Shown here one piece after another: positions 40,716 to 48,825 of a stretch of DNA of 64,000 nucleotides; position 1 is the first letter of the stretch; each line of letters starts with the position of its first letter. Made by a program: the position numbers and the translations under genes. Under the pieces are notes generated by a model that saw only the letters and a list, made by a program, of their open reading frames with translations, was not told the DNA's origin and did not search any database. This DNA comes from Microvirga terrae (GTDB taxonomy: Bacteria; Pseudomonadota; Alphaproteobacteria; Rhizobiales; Beijerinckiaceae): contig NZ_CP102845.1 of NCBI RefSeq assembly GCF_013307435.2, forward strand, positions 744,001 to 808,000, given 5' to 3'.

Positions 40716-43517
40716 ATGGACGACCTTCTTCTTGAGTTTCTAACCGAGACCAACGAGCACCTCGAGACGGTCGACGTGGAGATGGTCCGATTCGAGCAAG
40801 ACCCCAATAACGAGGCGATTCTCAGCAACATCTTCCGGCTGGTTCATACCATCAAGGGAACCTGCGGTTTCCTCGGCCTGCCGCGCCTTGAAGCTCTTGC
40901 ACATGCGGCTGAGACCCTTATGGGCAAATTCCGGGACGGCATGCCGGTTACAACGCCTGCCGTCTCGCTCATCCTCGCAACCCTCGATCGGATCAAAGAG
41001 ATCCTGGGTGAACTCGAGCGGCAGGGCTCGGAGCCCGAAGGATCCGACGGCGACCTGATCGAGATGCTGGACAAGATGGCATCACAGGAAGCACCCGCTC
41101 CTGCACCTGTCGCACAGGCGCCCTCGCCACAATCGTCCGGACAATTGGTCTATCAGGTTCTGGAGCGCGAGCTGAAGCCCGGAGAGGTCTCGCTGGACGA
41201 GCTCGAGCGGGCCTTCCAGGAGGCGCCCGGTCCGGAGAAAGACTCAACCTCCGGCACGCTGACCTATCAGGTGCTGGAACGTCCACTGAAGCACGGCGAG
41301 GTCTCGCTCGACGAACTTGAACGGGCCTTCCGAGAGGCGCCTGGCCCGGCTCCCCTTGTCATCGACAAGCCCGTCGCCATCGCCCCGAAAGCGGAGGCCG
41401 CAGCGACCCAGCGTCCGGCACAGGCGCCCAAGAAGAATTCAGATGCGTCGGACGCCGGCGACGGAGCCGAGAGCATCGCCGGGAAGGTCCAAACCATCCG
41501 CGTGAACGTGGATACGCTCGAGCATTTGATGACCATGGTGTCAGAGCTCGTTCTGACCCGGAACCAGTTGCTCGAGATTGCCAGGAGAAGCTCCGAGGAC
41601 CACGGATACAAGGTACCCTTGCAGCGTTTGTCTCAGGTGACGGCGGAGCTGCAGGACGGGGTCATGAAGACCCGGATGCAGCCCATCGGCAATGCGTGGC
41701 AGAAGCTTCCCCGAGTCGTTCGCGACCTCTCGAACGAACTTTCGAAGAAGATCGAGCTCGTGATGCAGGGGGCTGACACCGAGCTCGATCGGCAGGTGCT
41801 CGAGGTCATCAAAGATCCTCTCACCCATATGGTCCGCAATTCGGCCGACCACGGCATCGAGAGCCCGGCGGATCGAAAAGTTGCCGGAAAGCCTGAGAAG
41901 GGAACGATTCGCCTCAATGCCTATCACGAGGGCGGGTCAATCACGATCGAAATTTCCGATGACGGCAAGGGCCTGAACTTTGCCGCCATCCGGAAGAAGG
42001 CTGTTGAACGAGGCATCGCCGGCGATTCCGAAGTGGAGCGCATGAGCGATGCTCAAGTGGCCAAGTTCATCTTCCATCCTGGCTTCTCGACAGCGGCGAA
42101 AGTCACCTCTGTGTCGGGACGCGGCGTTGGCATGGACGTCGTCAAGACGAACATCGAGCTGATTGGCGGCACCGTCGATATCCGTTCCGAGCAGGGACGC
42201 GGGACAACATTCACGATCAAAATTCCGCTAACCCTGGCCATCGTCGCGGCGCTCATCGTGGCATCGAAGGACCAGCGCTTCGCAATCCCCCAGGTTGCCG
42301 TCTCCGAGCTCGTCAGAGTATCGCCGTCGTCCGAGCACTCGATCGAACGCATCAACGGGACTCCGATCCTCCGCCTGCGGGACCGGCTCTTGCCGATCGT
42401 TCCGCTCTCGAAGGTCATGGGCCTGTCCGGAAACGAGGACGTCAATAACGGCTTCGTCGTCGTGACGCAGGTCGCCCATCAGCGCTTTGGCATCCTTGTC
42501 GATGGTGTCTTCCATACTGAAGAGATCGTCGTAAAGCCGATGTCGTCCAAGTTGCGGCATATCCAGCTCTTCTCCGGCAACACCATCCTGGGCGATGGCG
42601 CCGTCGTTCTCATCATCGATCCAAACGGTCTCGCCCGGATGGTCGGCTCGGGCGCCGACAGCAATGAGTTCCAGAGCGATGCCGGACTCGAGCAAACGAT
42701 CGCGGCGGCGGATGAATTGACAAGTCTGCTTGTCTTCCGCGGCGGTGGAGAAAGCCTCAAGGCGGTTCCGCTCTCTCTCGTAACCCGTCTGGAGGAAATT
42801 GACGCCTCGACCATCGAGTGGTCCAGCGGGCGCCCGGTCGTCCAGTATCGCGGGCGTTTGATGCCGCTGGTCTCGTGCGATGATGAGCTGGCCATCAAAC
42901 GACAGGGGATGCAATCTCTGCTGGTCTTCTCCGATGGCGAGGTCTCTATGGGCTTGGCTGTCGCCGAGATCGTGGACATCGTCGAAGATAAACTTGACGT
43001 GGAACTGCTTGCTGAGCGGTCCGACCTGGTTGGATCCGCTGTCGTCCGTGGTCGTACGACCGAGATCGTCAACATCGCACATTACCTCCCGATGGTGCTT
43101 GAAACGTGGGCCCGTAAAGACCGGCGCGGCGGACCTGACAAATCCCTGCTCCTCGTCGACAGCTCGACGTTCTTCCGTGACATGCTTGTCCCGGTCCTCA
43201 AGGCGTCAGGCTACAGGGTTCAAACGGCCTCGACGGCCCAGGAGGCAGTTCGCCTCCTATCGAACGGGTTGCAGGTCGATGTGATCGTGACCGATCTGGA
43301 GCTCTCCGGACACTCAGGTTTTGCATTGGTTGCTTCGCTGCGAGCCGATCCGCATCACAGTTCGACCCCTGTCATCGGGATGACTGTCAAACCTGACGCG
43401 CAGCAGATCGCCCTGGCGAGGAAACTGCGCATTTCGGAGATCGTTTCGAAAATCGACAGGCGGGGACTTCTCTCCGCCCTGGCAGAGCTGAACGCGTCGC
43501 TTGAAGAGGCTGCATAA
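40716..43517 (+). CDS. cheA: chemotaxis histidine kinase CheA, hybrid with receiver domain
   Basis: 933 aa. HPt domain at 1-105 with the phosphorylated His44 in RLVHTIKGTCGFLGL; a linker (125-250) with two 32-residue repeats (142-173 and 180-211); the dimerisation domain (about 255-325). The kinase domain has N-box HMVRNSADHGIES, G1 ISDDGKGLN and GRGVGMDVVKTN. Two CheW-like domains follow (about 500-640 and 660-800), then a C-terminal receiver (about 808-930; LLLVDSSTFFRD, VIVTDLELSG). The receiver's acidic pair is Asp-Ser rather than Asp-Asp. No CheY-binding P2 domain of the E. coli type is visible; the repeats occupy that place. First gene of cheA-cheW-cheY-cheZ. Confidence 0.95.
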   Translation: MDDLLLEFLTETNEHLETVDVEMVRFEQDPNNEAILSNIFRLVHTIKGTCGFLGLPRLEALAHAAETLMGKFRDGMPVTTPAVSLILATLDRIKEILGELERQGSEPEGSDGDLIEMLDKMASQEAPAPAPVAQAPSPQSSGQLVYQVLERELKPGEVSLDELERAFQEAPGPEKDSTSGTLTYQVLERPLKHGEVSLDELERAFREAPGPAPLVIDKPVAIAPKAEAAATQRPAQAPKKNSDASDAGDGAESIAGKVQTIRVNVDTLEHLMTMVSELVLTRNQLLEIARRSSEDHGYKVPLQRLSQVTAELQDGVMKTRMQPIGNAWQKLPRVVRDLSNELSKKIELVMQGADTELDRQVLEVIKDPLTHMVRNSADHGIESPADRKVAGKPEKGTIRLNAYHEGGSITIEISDDGKGLNFAAIRKKAVERGIAGDSEVERMSDAQVAKFIFHPGFSTAAKVTSVSGRGVGMDVVKTNIELIGGTVDIRSEQGRGTTFTIKIPLTLAIVAALIVASKDQRFAIPQVAVSELVRVSPSSEHSIERINGTPILRLRDRLLPIVPLSKVMGLSGNEDVNNGFVVVTQVAHQRFGILVDGVFHTEEIVVKPMSSKLRHIQLFSGNTILGDGAVVLIIDPNGLARMVGSGADSNEFQSDAGLEQTIAAADELTSLLVFRGGGESLKAVPLSLVTRLEEIDASTIEWSSGRPVVQYRGRLMPLVSCDDELAIKRQGMQSLLVFSDGEVSMGLAVAEIVDIVEDKLDVELLAERSDLVGSAVVRGRTTEIVNIAHYLPMVLETWARKDRRGGPDKSLLLVDSSTFFRDMLVPVLKASGYRVQTASTAQEAVRLLSNGLQVDVIVTDLELSGHSGFALVASLRADPHHSSTPVIGMTVKPDAQQIALARKLRISEIVSKIDRRGLLSALAELNASLEEAA
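41139..41348 (+). repeat. tandem 32-residue repeat in the CheA linker
   Basis: Codons 142-173 and 180-211 of cheA encode near-identical units (YQVLERELKPGEVSLDELER and YQVLERPLKHGEVSLDELER, each followed by AF-EAPGP). They differ at only a few positions and are separated by a 6-residue spacer. The DNA is similar but not identical, which argues for an old, selected duplication. Confidence 0.85.
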
Positions 43518-43519
43518 GA

Positions 43520-44008
43520 ATGAAACCGATTGACCCAATTGCATCCGGTGCAATCAAGAGTACCTCCAAGCAGATGGAATTCGTGACGGTCACGGTCGCT
43601 GGGCAGCTGCTCGGCCTGCCGATAAGCCGTGTTCACGATGTTTTCGTCGTCAGCGAAATGACGACTGTTCCGTTGGCTCCCGGCGAGATCGCAGGTCTTT
43701 TGAACCTGCGCGGCCGCGTCGTGACTGCGGTTTCTCTCCGCCGACGCCTCGGCCTGGGAGACTCGACCGGAGTTGAACGGCGCATGGCGGTCGGGCTCGA
43801 AAACCATGGAGAGGCTTACGGCCTCCTTGTGGACGAGGTCGGCGAGGTTCTTAAGCTCGATCCAGACGAGATGCAGCCCAATCCTGTTCACATGGACCGG
43901 GGCTGGGTCGGTCTATCGCAGGGAGTTCATCAGCTGCACGACAAGCTCCTGATTGTTCTGGATGTTGATGCTGTTCTGGCGTTCGAAACTGAGCGGGAAG
44001 CTGCATGA
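43520..44008 (+). CDS. cheW: chemotaxis coupling protein CheW
   Basis: 162 aa CheW-domain protein, starting 2 bases after cheA. EFVTVTVAGQLLGLPISRVHDV, PLAPGEIAGLLNLRGRVVTAVSLR and YGLLVDEVGEVLKLDP are characteristic. It couples CheA to chemoreceptors at the membrane; no receptor gene is in the window. The N-terminal about 18 residues are an extra polar tail. Confidence 0.94.
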   Translation: MKPIDPIASGAIKSTSKQMEFVTVTVAGQLLGLPISRVHDVFVVSEMTTVPLAPGEIAGLLNLRGRVVTAVSLRRRLGLGDSTGVERRMAVGLENHGEAYGLLVDEVGEVLKLDPDEMQPNPVHMDRGWVGLSQGVHQLHDKLLIVLDVDAVLAFETEREAA

Positions 44009-44058
44009 GCGGTTTCGGGACCCTATCGCGTCTCTGCGCTTTCTAAGGATGTAATATC

Positions 44059-44442
44059 GTGAGTCTCGACCTTTCTACTCCTGTCCTTGTCGTCGACGAT
44101 TACCAGACGATGGTCAGAATTCTCCGGAACCTTCTCAAGCAGATCGGTTTCAACGATGTGGACGACGCCTCAGACGGGCAGGCTGCTCTCGAAAAGCTGA
44201 GGGTCAAGAAATACGGGCTCGTCATCTCGGATTGGAACATGGCCCCCATGACGGGCTACGAACTGCTTCAACAGGTGCGGTCCGATGCAGAGCTAAGCTC
44301 GTTGCCATTTATCATGGTCACTGCCGAGGCGAAGACCGAGAACGTCGTCGCCGCGAAAAAGGCGGGCGTCAACAATTACATCGTCAAGCCGTTCAACGCG
44401 GATACGCTGCGGACGAAGATCAGCGCCGTGTTCGGCGGATAA
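44059..44442 (+). CDS. cheY: chemotaxis response regulator CheY
   Basis: 127 aa from GTG 44059 with AAGGA upstream. Full receiver set: VLVVDDYQTMVRILRNLLKQ, phospho-acceptor Asp in GLVISDWNMAPMTGYELL, Thr in FIMVTAEAKTENV and Lys in NNYIVKPFNADTLRTKI. Binds the flagellar switch when phosphorylated by CheA. Lies between cheW and cheZ in the operon. Confidence 0.95.
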   Translation: MSLDLSTPVLVVDDYQTMVRILRNLLKQIGFNDVDDASDGQAALEKLRVKKYGLVISDWNMAPMTGYELLQQVRSDAELSSLPFIMVTAEAKTENVVAAKKAGVNNYIVKPFNADTLRTKISAVFGG

Positions 44443-44460
44443 GTGATCACGAGCAAGGCC

Positions 44461-45162
44461 ATGAAGTTACATAAGAGCTATCGTATCGAAGCGAGCATGG
44501 GTGCGCTGCCTCACGATGAGGGAGTACACGAGCGGCATTCCGAAATCATGAGTTTGCTCGGCACGATCAGGGAGTCGATCGTTCCAGCACGCGACATTTC
44601 CGCCTCGCTGCTTGAGGAGCATCGGCGGGACATGCAGGAGGCTCTTCGCCTGAAGGTGGAACTCGACTCCATCTATGAGGCCATCAACCGTACCAAGAGG
44701 GAAATCGCGACTCTTCGCTATGCCGGTGCACAAGGCCAAGAGATCAACAGGGTGACAGACGAACTCGGTGCGATCGTCCTCGGCACTGAGACGGCAACCA
44801 ACTCAATTCTCGCGGCCGCCGAGAAAATCGACGATCTGTCCAGCAACCTGTCATCGCGCCTGAGTGGCGGCGATCAGGAGATTGCTCGCGAAATCCTGGA
44901 TCATGTCATCAGCATCTTCGAGGCTTGCAATTTCCAGGACATAACCGGCCAACGCATCAGCAAGGTCGTAAATGCGATGCGATTCGTGGAAGAGCGCGTC
45001 CATCACATGATTGACATCTGGGGTGGTCTCGAAAGCTTCAAGGATGTCGAAACCATAGACGACTCGAACCGGAAGGGAGAGGCAGCTCTACTGAACGGTC
45101 CCGCACTCGCGACTGACAAGGGTGTGACGTCTCAGGATGCCATCGACGCACTCTTCGATTAG
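44461..45162 (+). CDS. cheZ: protein phosphatase CheZ
   Basis: 233 aa from ATG 44461; GTG 44443 is an alternative start right after the cheY stop. A long helical protein with the catalytic CheZ motif FEACNFQDITGQRI (the Asp and Gln of QDxTGQ insert into the CheY active site). Its C-terminal SQDAIDALFD is the CheY-binding tail. It dephosphorylates CheY-P. Many rhizobia lack CheZ and use a second CheY as phosphate sink, so its presence is a useful trait. Confidence 0.92.
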   Translation: MKLHKSYRIEASMGALPHDEGVHERHSEIMSLLGTIRESIVPARDISASLLEEHRRDMQEALRLKVELDSIYEAINRTKREIATLRYAGAQGQEINRVTDELGAIVLGTETATNSILAAAEKIDDLSSNLSSRLSGGDQEIAREILDHVISIFEACNFQDITGQRISKVVNAMRFVEERVHHMIDIWGGLESFKDVETIDDSNRKGEAALLNGPALATDKGVTSQDAIDALFD

Positions 45163-45184
45163 TCGAAGCCTCGTTCCTCGGTCG

Positions 45185-45210
45185 ATGCCCGGGCACCAAA
45201 GCCCGGGCAT
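45185..45210. terminator. hairpin after cheZ
   Basis: ATGCCCGGGC-ACCAAA-GCCCGGGCAT: a perfect 10-bp stem between the converging ends of cheZ and the heparinase gene. No T-run follows, so it may be a weak or bidirectional terminator. Confidence 0.5.
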
Positions 45211-45279
45211 TGCCAGCTGCCCTATGGTGTTCGGCGACTGAGGCAATGAAGAGGTTGCCTGGCCTCATGCCTCACAGGG

Positions 45280-48039
45280 TCACGCGAGCAAGCTGCGGAC
45301 TTCCTGCTCAGCCAACAGATCCAGGATTCGGCGAAGCCCCTGGTCGCTGATGGTAAGGATCATCCCTCCGCAGACCTCGCCGGAGCCGGAGAATTTGTAG
45401 GTGAGGACATTGGCTGGTTGAAGTCCTCCCGACGGATGCGAAAGGAAACCCTGCAGAGAACTCGGGCGATCGTTGCAGCCATTCTGGATCCTCATTCCAC
45501 TGTGCTGACCTGTGATTTCGTGCGGGATCATGCGCAGCCGGCTCTTGTCGCGAAAGCCGATCGCCAGGTTTGCATTCGCGAGTGCAACCGCGATTCCTTC
45601 TGCAAAGTGAAAATGCCCGTCGAACGACAGGTTCTCCCCAGAGCTGCGGAAGCGGTCGAAGATAGCCACCGCATCGAGGTTATCCAGGCACATAATGGTC
45701 CGGGTATGCTCGAACCTTGGTCCAAACACATTCGTACCGATTCGGATGACATTCACGTTGTCGAATGTTGTTCTGGACTCGACCCAACCATGTCCGGAGG
45801 ACTGGTTGCAGCCTTCCGGGATTGCGATGTTGTGAGCTGCCGGCGACACGAGGTAGTGGCGTGTTGGACCTGCGTGATTGTGACTTGAGCCACCGGGGTC
45901 CGTAATCCATCGCACGCCGCGGGCGACATAGACAAAGGACGAGCAATCGAAGTGACCATTCTCGTGGCGTTGCTCGCCGAATGATGCGCAAAGGTAGCTC
46001 CAGTGTGGCTTGTGCTCGTAATTTCTGAAGACGACGACGCCGTCCGCCTCCGCGACAAAGATCCGTGGACCTGGCGGGTAGGATAACTCTGCTGCCAATT
46101 CCGGGTCCGAGAGCAGCGATCGTCCGTACTTGGAAATCAGTCGACGCAGCCAAGATGCGTGATGGTAGCCGCGAGGAGCTTCGCCGAGGGGAGGGAGCAT
46201 GCCGGCCGGATCCGTGATGCCGACGATGGTTCTAAGACCGCGCTTCAATCGGGCTTCAAGGCTGTCCTGGAACTCCTTGCCTTCTGGAATTTTCCTTAGA
46301 CTCTCGACCAGAAGCAATCCGGCAGACATGATCTCGAGCCGGTTATGAAGCGACTGCTCGATCGATGATCCATCATGGTTGATCAGTTGATCGAATCCGC
46401 TGCGGAGCTGTGAAAGTGCGACGGACTTCCAGTATGAAGCCATCGGGAAGAGGGGAGTTGCCTCGGCGATGGCAAGCAATGCACAGGCCGTCCGCAGCTG
46501 AGTATCCGATGCCGGGAAAATGTTCTGGCTCAGGATCTCCGAAAGGGCGAAGCCATATCTCATGGTTTCTGCGAGGAGAATGTTCTGTCGCCTGTCACCT
46601 TTGCGGCGGCGGGATTCCGGGGCCAATGCGACCAGCCGCAAGAATACCTCAGCCCGAGTTGCCATCGAGAGGGGATAGGTGCTCAACGGGTCTCGCGAAT
46701 GCCCCCAGGGATTCGACTGTATCCATGCAAGTGCGAGATCCACCGCCCTTGTCGATCCACCCGCTGCCGGACTCCTGGCAAGATCGAGGAGCCACGAAAG
46801 CGACTGAAACTCCAGGCGCCACGATGAGGAATGATAAGGATCTTCCGTCCACTCGAAAACGTCGGGGATGGGCCACGGCTCCTGGCCCCCGAGAGCGAGG
46901 CGATTGTCGATGATCGTCGGCTCTTCGCCGTGCTGCACAGCCTTGAGACGATCGTGAAAAGTCATTGGCGAGGTCAGGCGCTCCGCATCGCCAAACCAAT
47001 CGACTGGCCCCACGGGCGCTTTGCGGGTCTCCAAGCCAGGGAGGCCTCCAAGGCGGTTGCGCACCGCCTCGAGGAAGTCGAGTGGATCGGACCTGTCTTC
47101 CTCAAGAATGTTCTCAAGAAGAAGGTCTTCACCTGCTGTAACTTCAAGAGGTGTTACGAGGCTGATCGCAGCCTCATCCCTCCAAGCTTGGAAGCCGAGT
47201 TCGACCAAGGCCGCTCCAGCAGGAGGATTCAGCTCAAGCGTAAAACGCCTCGTCTGCCGATGGACCGGAATGTCGATATAGGCATCAATGATGGAAGACG
47301 ATGAAACTCCCTCGTAGGGCGGTTTCAACTCATTCCCCTGTGCGTCCCGGAAAACGACACGCGCCAGAGCGCCGTCGCCTTCCGGGCCATGGTTGACGAG
47401 TTGCCCCCGCACGAAAAGCGGGTGACCCGGAACGATTCCATATCTTTGCCAGCGCGGCGTCGTGCTTAAGCCCCACCATGGACGACGTGACGCCGGGACG
47501 GTCGAGCCGCCGACAGGAGCTTCGCTATTTGCTTCCTGATTGTCAGATGCCGACTGAGCCTTTTGCTCGATTCGAAGATTGCTGATCGTAAACGGATGCG
47601 AGTTGCGCCAACTGCGTATCGTGACGGTGAGACGCTTTGCCGGTGCTGGGATGAAGAAACGAAATCCGACGAGCGCTGAATGAGAATGCTCGCTGGACCG
47701 ATCATAGAACGCTGGTCCTGCTACATGATAGCTGTGAGGATCGATCTGGCTTCTTGATAACCCTGGAACATAAGCGAACTCGATGCTCGATCCATCTTCG
47801 GTCAGGAAATCAAAACCGACTGCTGCGAAATCCTGAACGGCCCTGCTCGTTTCTTCCTGATGCCAAGCAATGAGGAAGTTGAGCTCGCACCACGCGTCAT
47901 TGGAAACGTCTCTGAACTCATAAACGGCGCGGGACCAGCGATTATGATTTGCAACGACTTGGATGTCGTCGCCGGGATTTGCTGAACCTTCTGCAGCCTG
48001 ATCGCGAGGAACCGGCAGAATGCGTGTAACTTCAGGCAT
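45280..48039 (-). CDS. heparinase II/III family protein
   Basis: 919 aa, no signal peptide. The N-terminal about 180 residues and a second segment to about 300 look like beta-sandwich, carbohydrate-binding-type modules (WSRAVYEFRDVSNDAWCELN; FVRGQLVNHGPEGDGALARV). A helical (alpha/alpha) toroid follows at about 390-640. The C-terminal heparinase II/III domain has HENGHFDCSSFVYVARGVRW and DPGGSSHNHAGPTRHYLVS, where Tyr/His residues could serve in lyase chemistry. Members are often found in capsule or exopolysaccharide loci and cut uronic-acid polysaccharides. Here it stands alone in a motility island; a cytoplasmic location, if correct, is odd for a lyase of extracellular glycans. Confidence 0.82.
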   Translation of the reverse strand: MPEVTRILPVPRDQAAEGSANPGDDIQVVANHNRWSRAVYEFRDVSNDAWCELNFLIAWHQEETSRAVQDFAAVGFDFLTEDGSSIEFAYVPGLSRSQIDPHSYHVAGPAFYDRSSEHSHSALVGFRFFIPAPAKRLTVTIRSWRNSHPFTISNLRIEQKAQSASDNQEANSEAPVGGSTVPASRRPWWGLSTTPRWQRYGIVPGHPLFVRGQLVNHGPEGDGALARVVFRDAQGNELKPPYEGVSSSSIIDAYIDIPVHRQTRRFTLELNPPAGAALVELGFQAWRDEAAISLVTPLEVTAGEDLLLENILEEDRSDPLDFLEAVRNRLGGLPGLETRKAPVGPVDWFGDAERLTSPMTFHDRLKAVQHGEEPTIIDNRLALGGQEPWPIPDVFEWTEDPYHSSSWRLEFQSLSWLLDLARSPAAGGSTRAVDLALAWIQSNPWGHSRDPLSTYPLSMATRAEVFLRLVALAPESRRRKGDRRQNILLAETMRYGFALSEILSQNIFPASDTQLRTACALLAIAEATPLFPMASYWKSVALSQLRSGFDQLINHDGSSIEQSLHNRLEIMSAGLLLVESLRKIPEGKEFQDSLEARLKRGLRTIVGITDPAGMLPPLGEAPRGYHHASWLRRLISKYGRSLLSDPELAAELSYPPGPRIFVAEADGVVVFRNYEHKPHWSYLCASFGEQRHENGHFDCSSFVYVARGVRWITDPGGSSHNHAGPTRHYLVSPAAHNIAIPEGCNQSSGHGWVESRTTFDNVNVIRIGTNVFGPRFEHTRTIMCLDNLDAVAIFDRFRSSGENLSFDGHFHFAEGIAVALANANLAIGFRDKSRLRMIPHEITGQHSGMRIQNGCNDRPSSLQGFLSHPSGGLQPANVLTYKFSGSGEVCGGMILTISDQGLRRILDLLAEQEVRSLLA

Positions 48040-48204
48040 GCAGATACCAAAGCCTTATCGTAAAACCTTGCTGAGTGCGATTGCTGTGCGACGACCGGAC
48101 ATTCGGAACCGGACTGAAGAACGGGCAATGACGAGAGAGCCTGTTCGCTGCGCTGATTCCAGGATCTCGATGGACGCTTGCCGTGTTCATCCGGACGCAG
48201 ATAT

Positions 48205-48825
48205 CTAGTTTCCAGTTGCGACTTCGAGAAACAGCGCCATGCGGATCAGCTCGGAGAGACTTTTCGCTTCCATCTTCGACATCACATTGGAGCGGTGGAT
48301 TTCCACGGTGCGGATGCTGATGTTCAGCTCATGGGCAATCATCTTGTTGGCTTTTCCAGCAACGAGGCCGTCGAGCACCTGGCGCTCCCGTTGCGACAGC
48401 GATTGCAGACGAGCCTGCGTCCGAAGCAGTTCCTGGTTCTTACGGACGCTCTTCTCGTCGCATACCAGAGCGAAGCGCACGACCTCCAGAAACCGGTCTT
48501 CCCGGAAGGGCTTCTCGAGGAAGTCGATCGCACCTGCTTTCATCGCCTCGACGGCAAGAGGAATGTCGGCATGACCCGTCATAACGACGACCGGAACATT
48601 GAGCCCGCGACTGTGGAGACGCCGGATGAACTCCAGACCATCGACGCCAGGCATCCGAACATCTGTAACGATACAGCATCGGCCTGGATCTTGAACCTCG
48701 TCGAGAAACGATTTCGCGGAGTCGTAAAGACGAACGTTCAGGCCAGCCGATACCAGCAGAAACGAGAGAGCTTTGCGAACTCCAACGTCATCATCCACCA
48801 CATACACGATCGGCGTGTTCGACAC
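48205..48825 (-). CDS. fixJ: FixJ-type response regulator
   Basis: 206 aa from GTG 48825, chosen because AGGAGG stands 9 bases upstream and the receiver begins here ([20 protein letters not shown]). Phospho-acceptor in [42 protein letters not shown], then a LuxR-type helix-turn-helix [19 protein letters not shown] followed by [18 protein letters not shown]. The start lies 35 bases inside the 3' end of fixL, so both are translated from one message. FixJ-P normally activates fixK and microaerobic genes; none of these is in the window. Confidence 0.9.
   Translation of the reverse strand: MSNTPIVYVVDDDVGVRKALSFLLVSAGLNVRLYDSAKSFLDEVQDPGRCCIVTDVRMPGVDGLEFIRRLHSRGLNVPVVVMTGHADIPLAVEAMKAGAIDFLEKPFREDRFLEVVRFALVCDEKSVRKNQELLRTQARLQSLSQRERQVLDGLVAGKANKMIAHELNISIRTVEIHRSNVMSKMEAKSLSELIRMALFLEVATGN

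Noticed and set aside
40574..40831. Leftward frame overlapping the cheA start
   Set aside because: Half of it is antisense to cheA and the remainder has no start signal; most likely chance.
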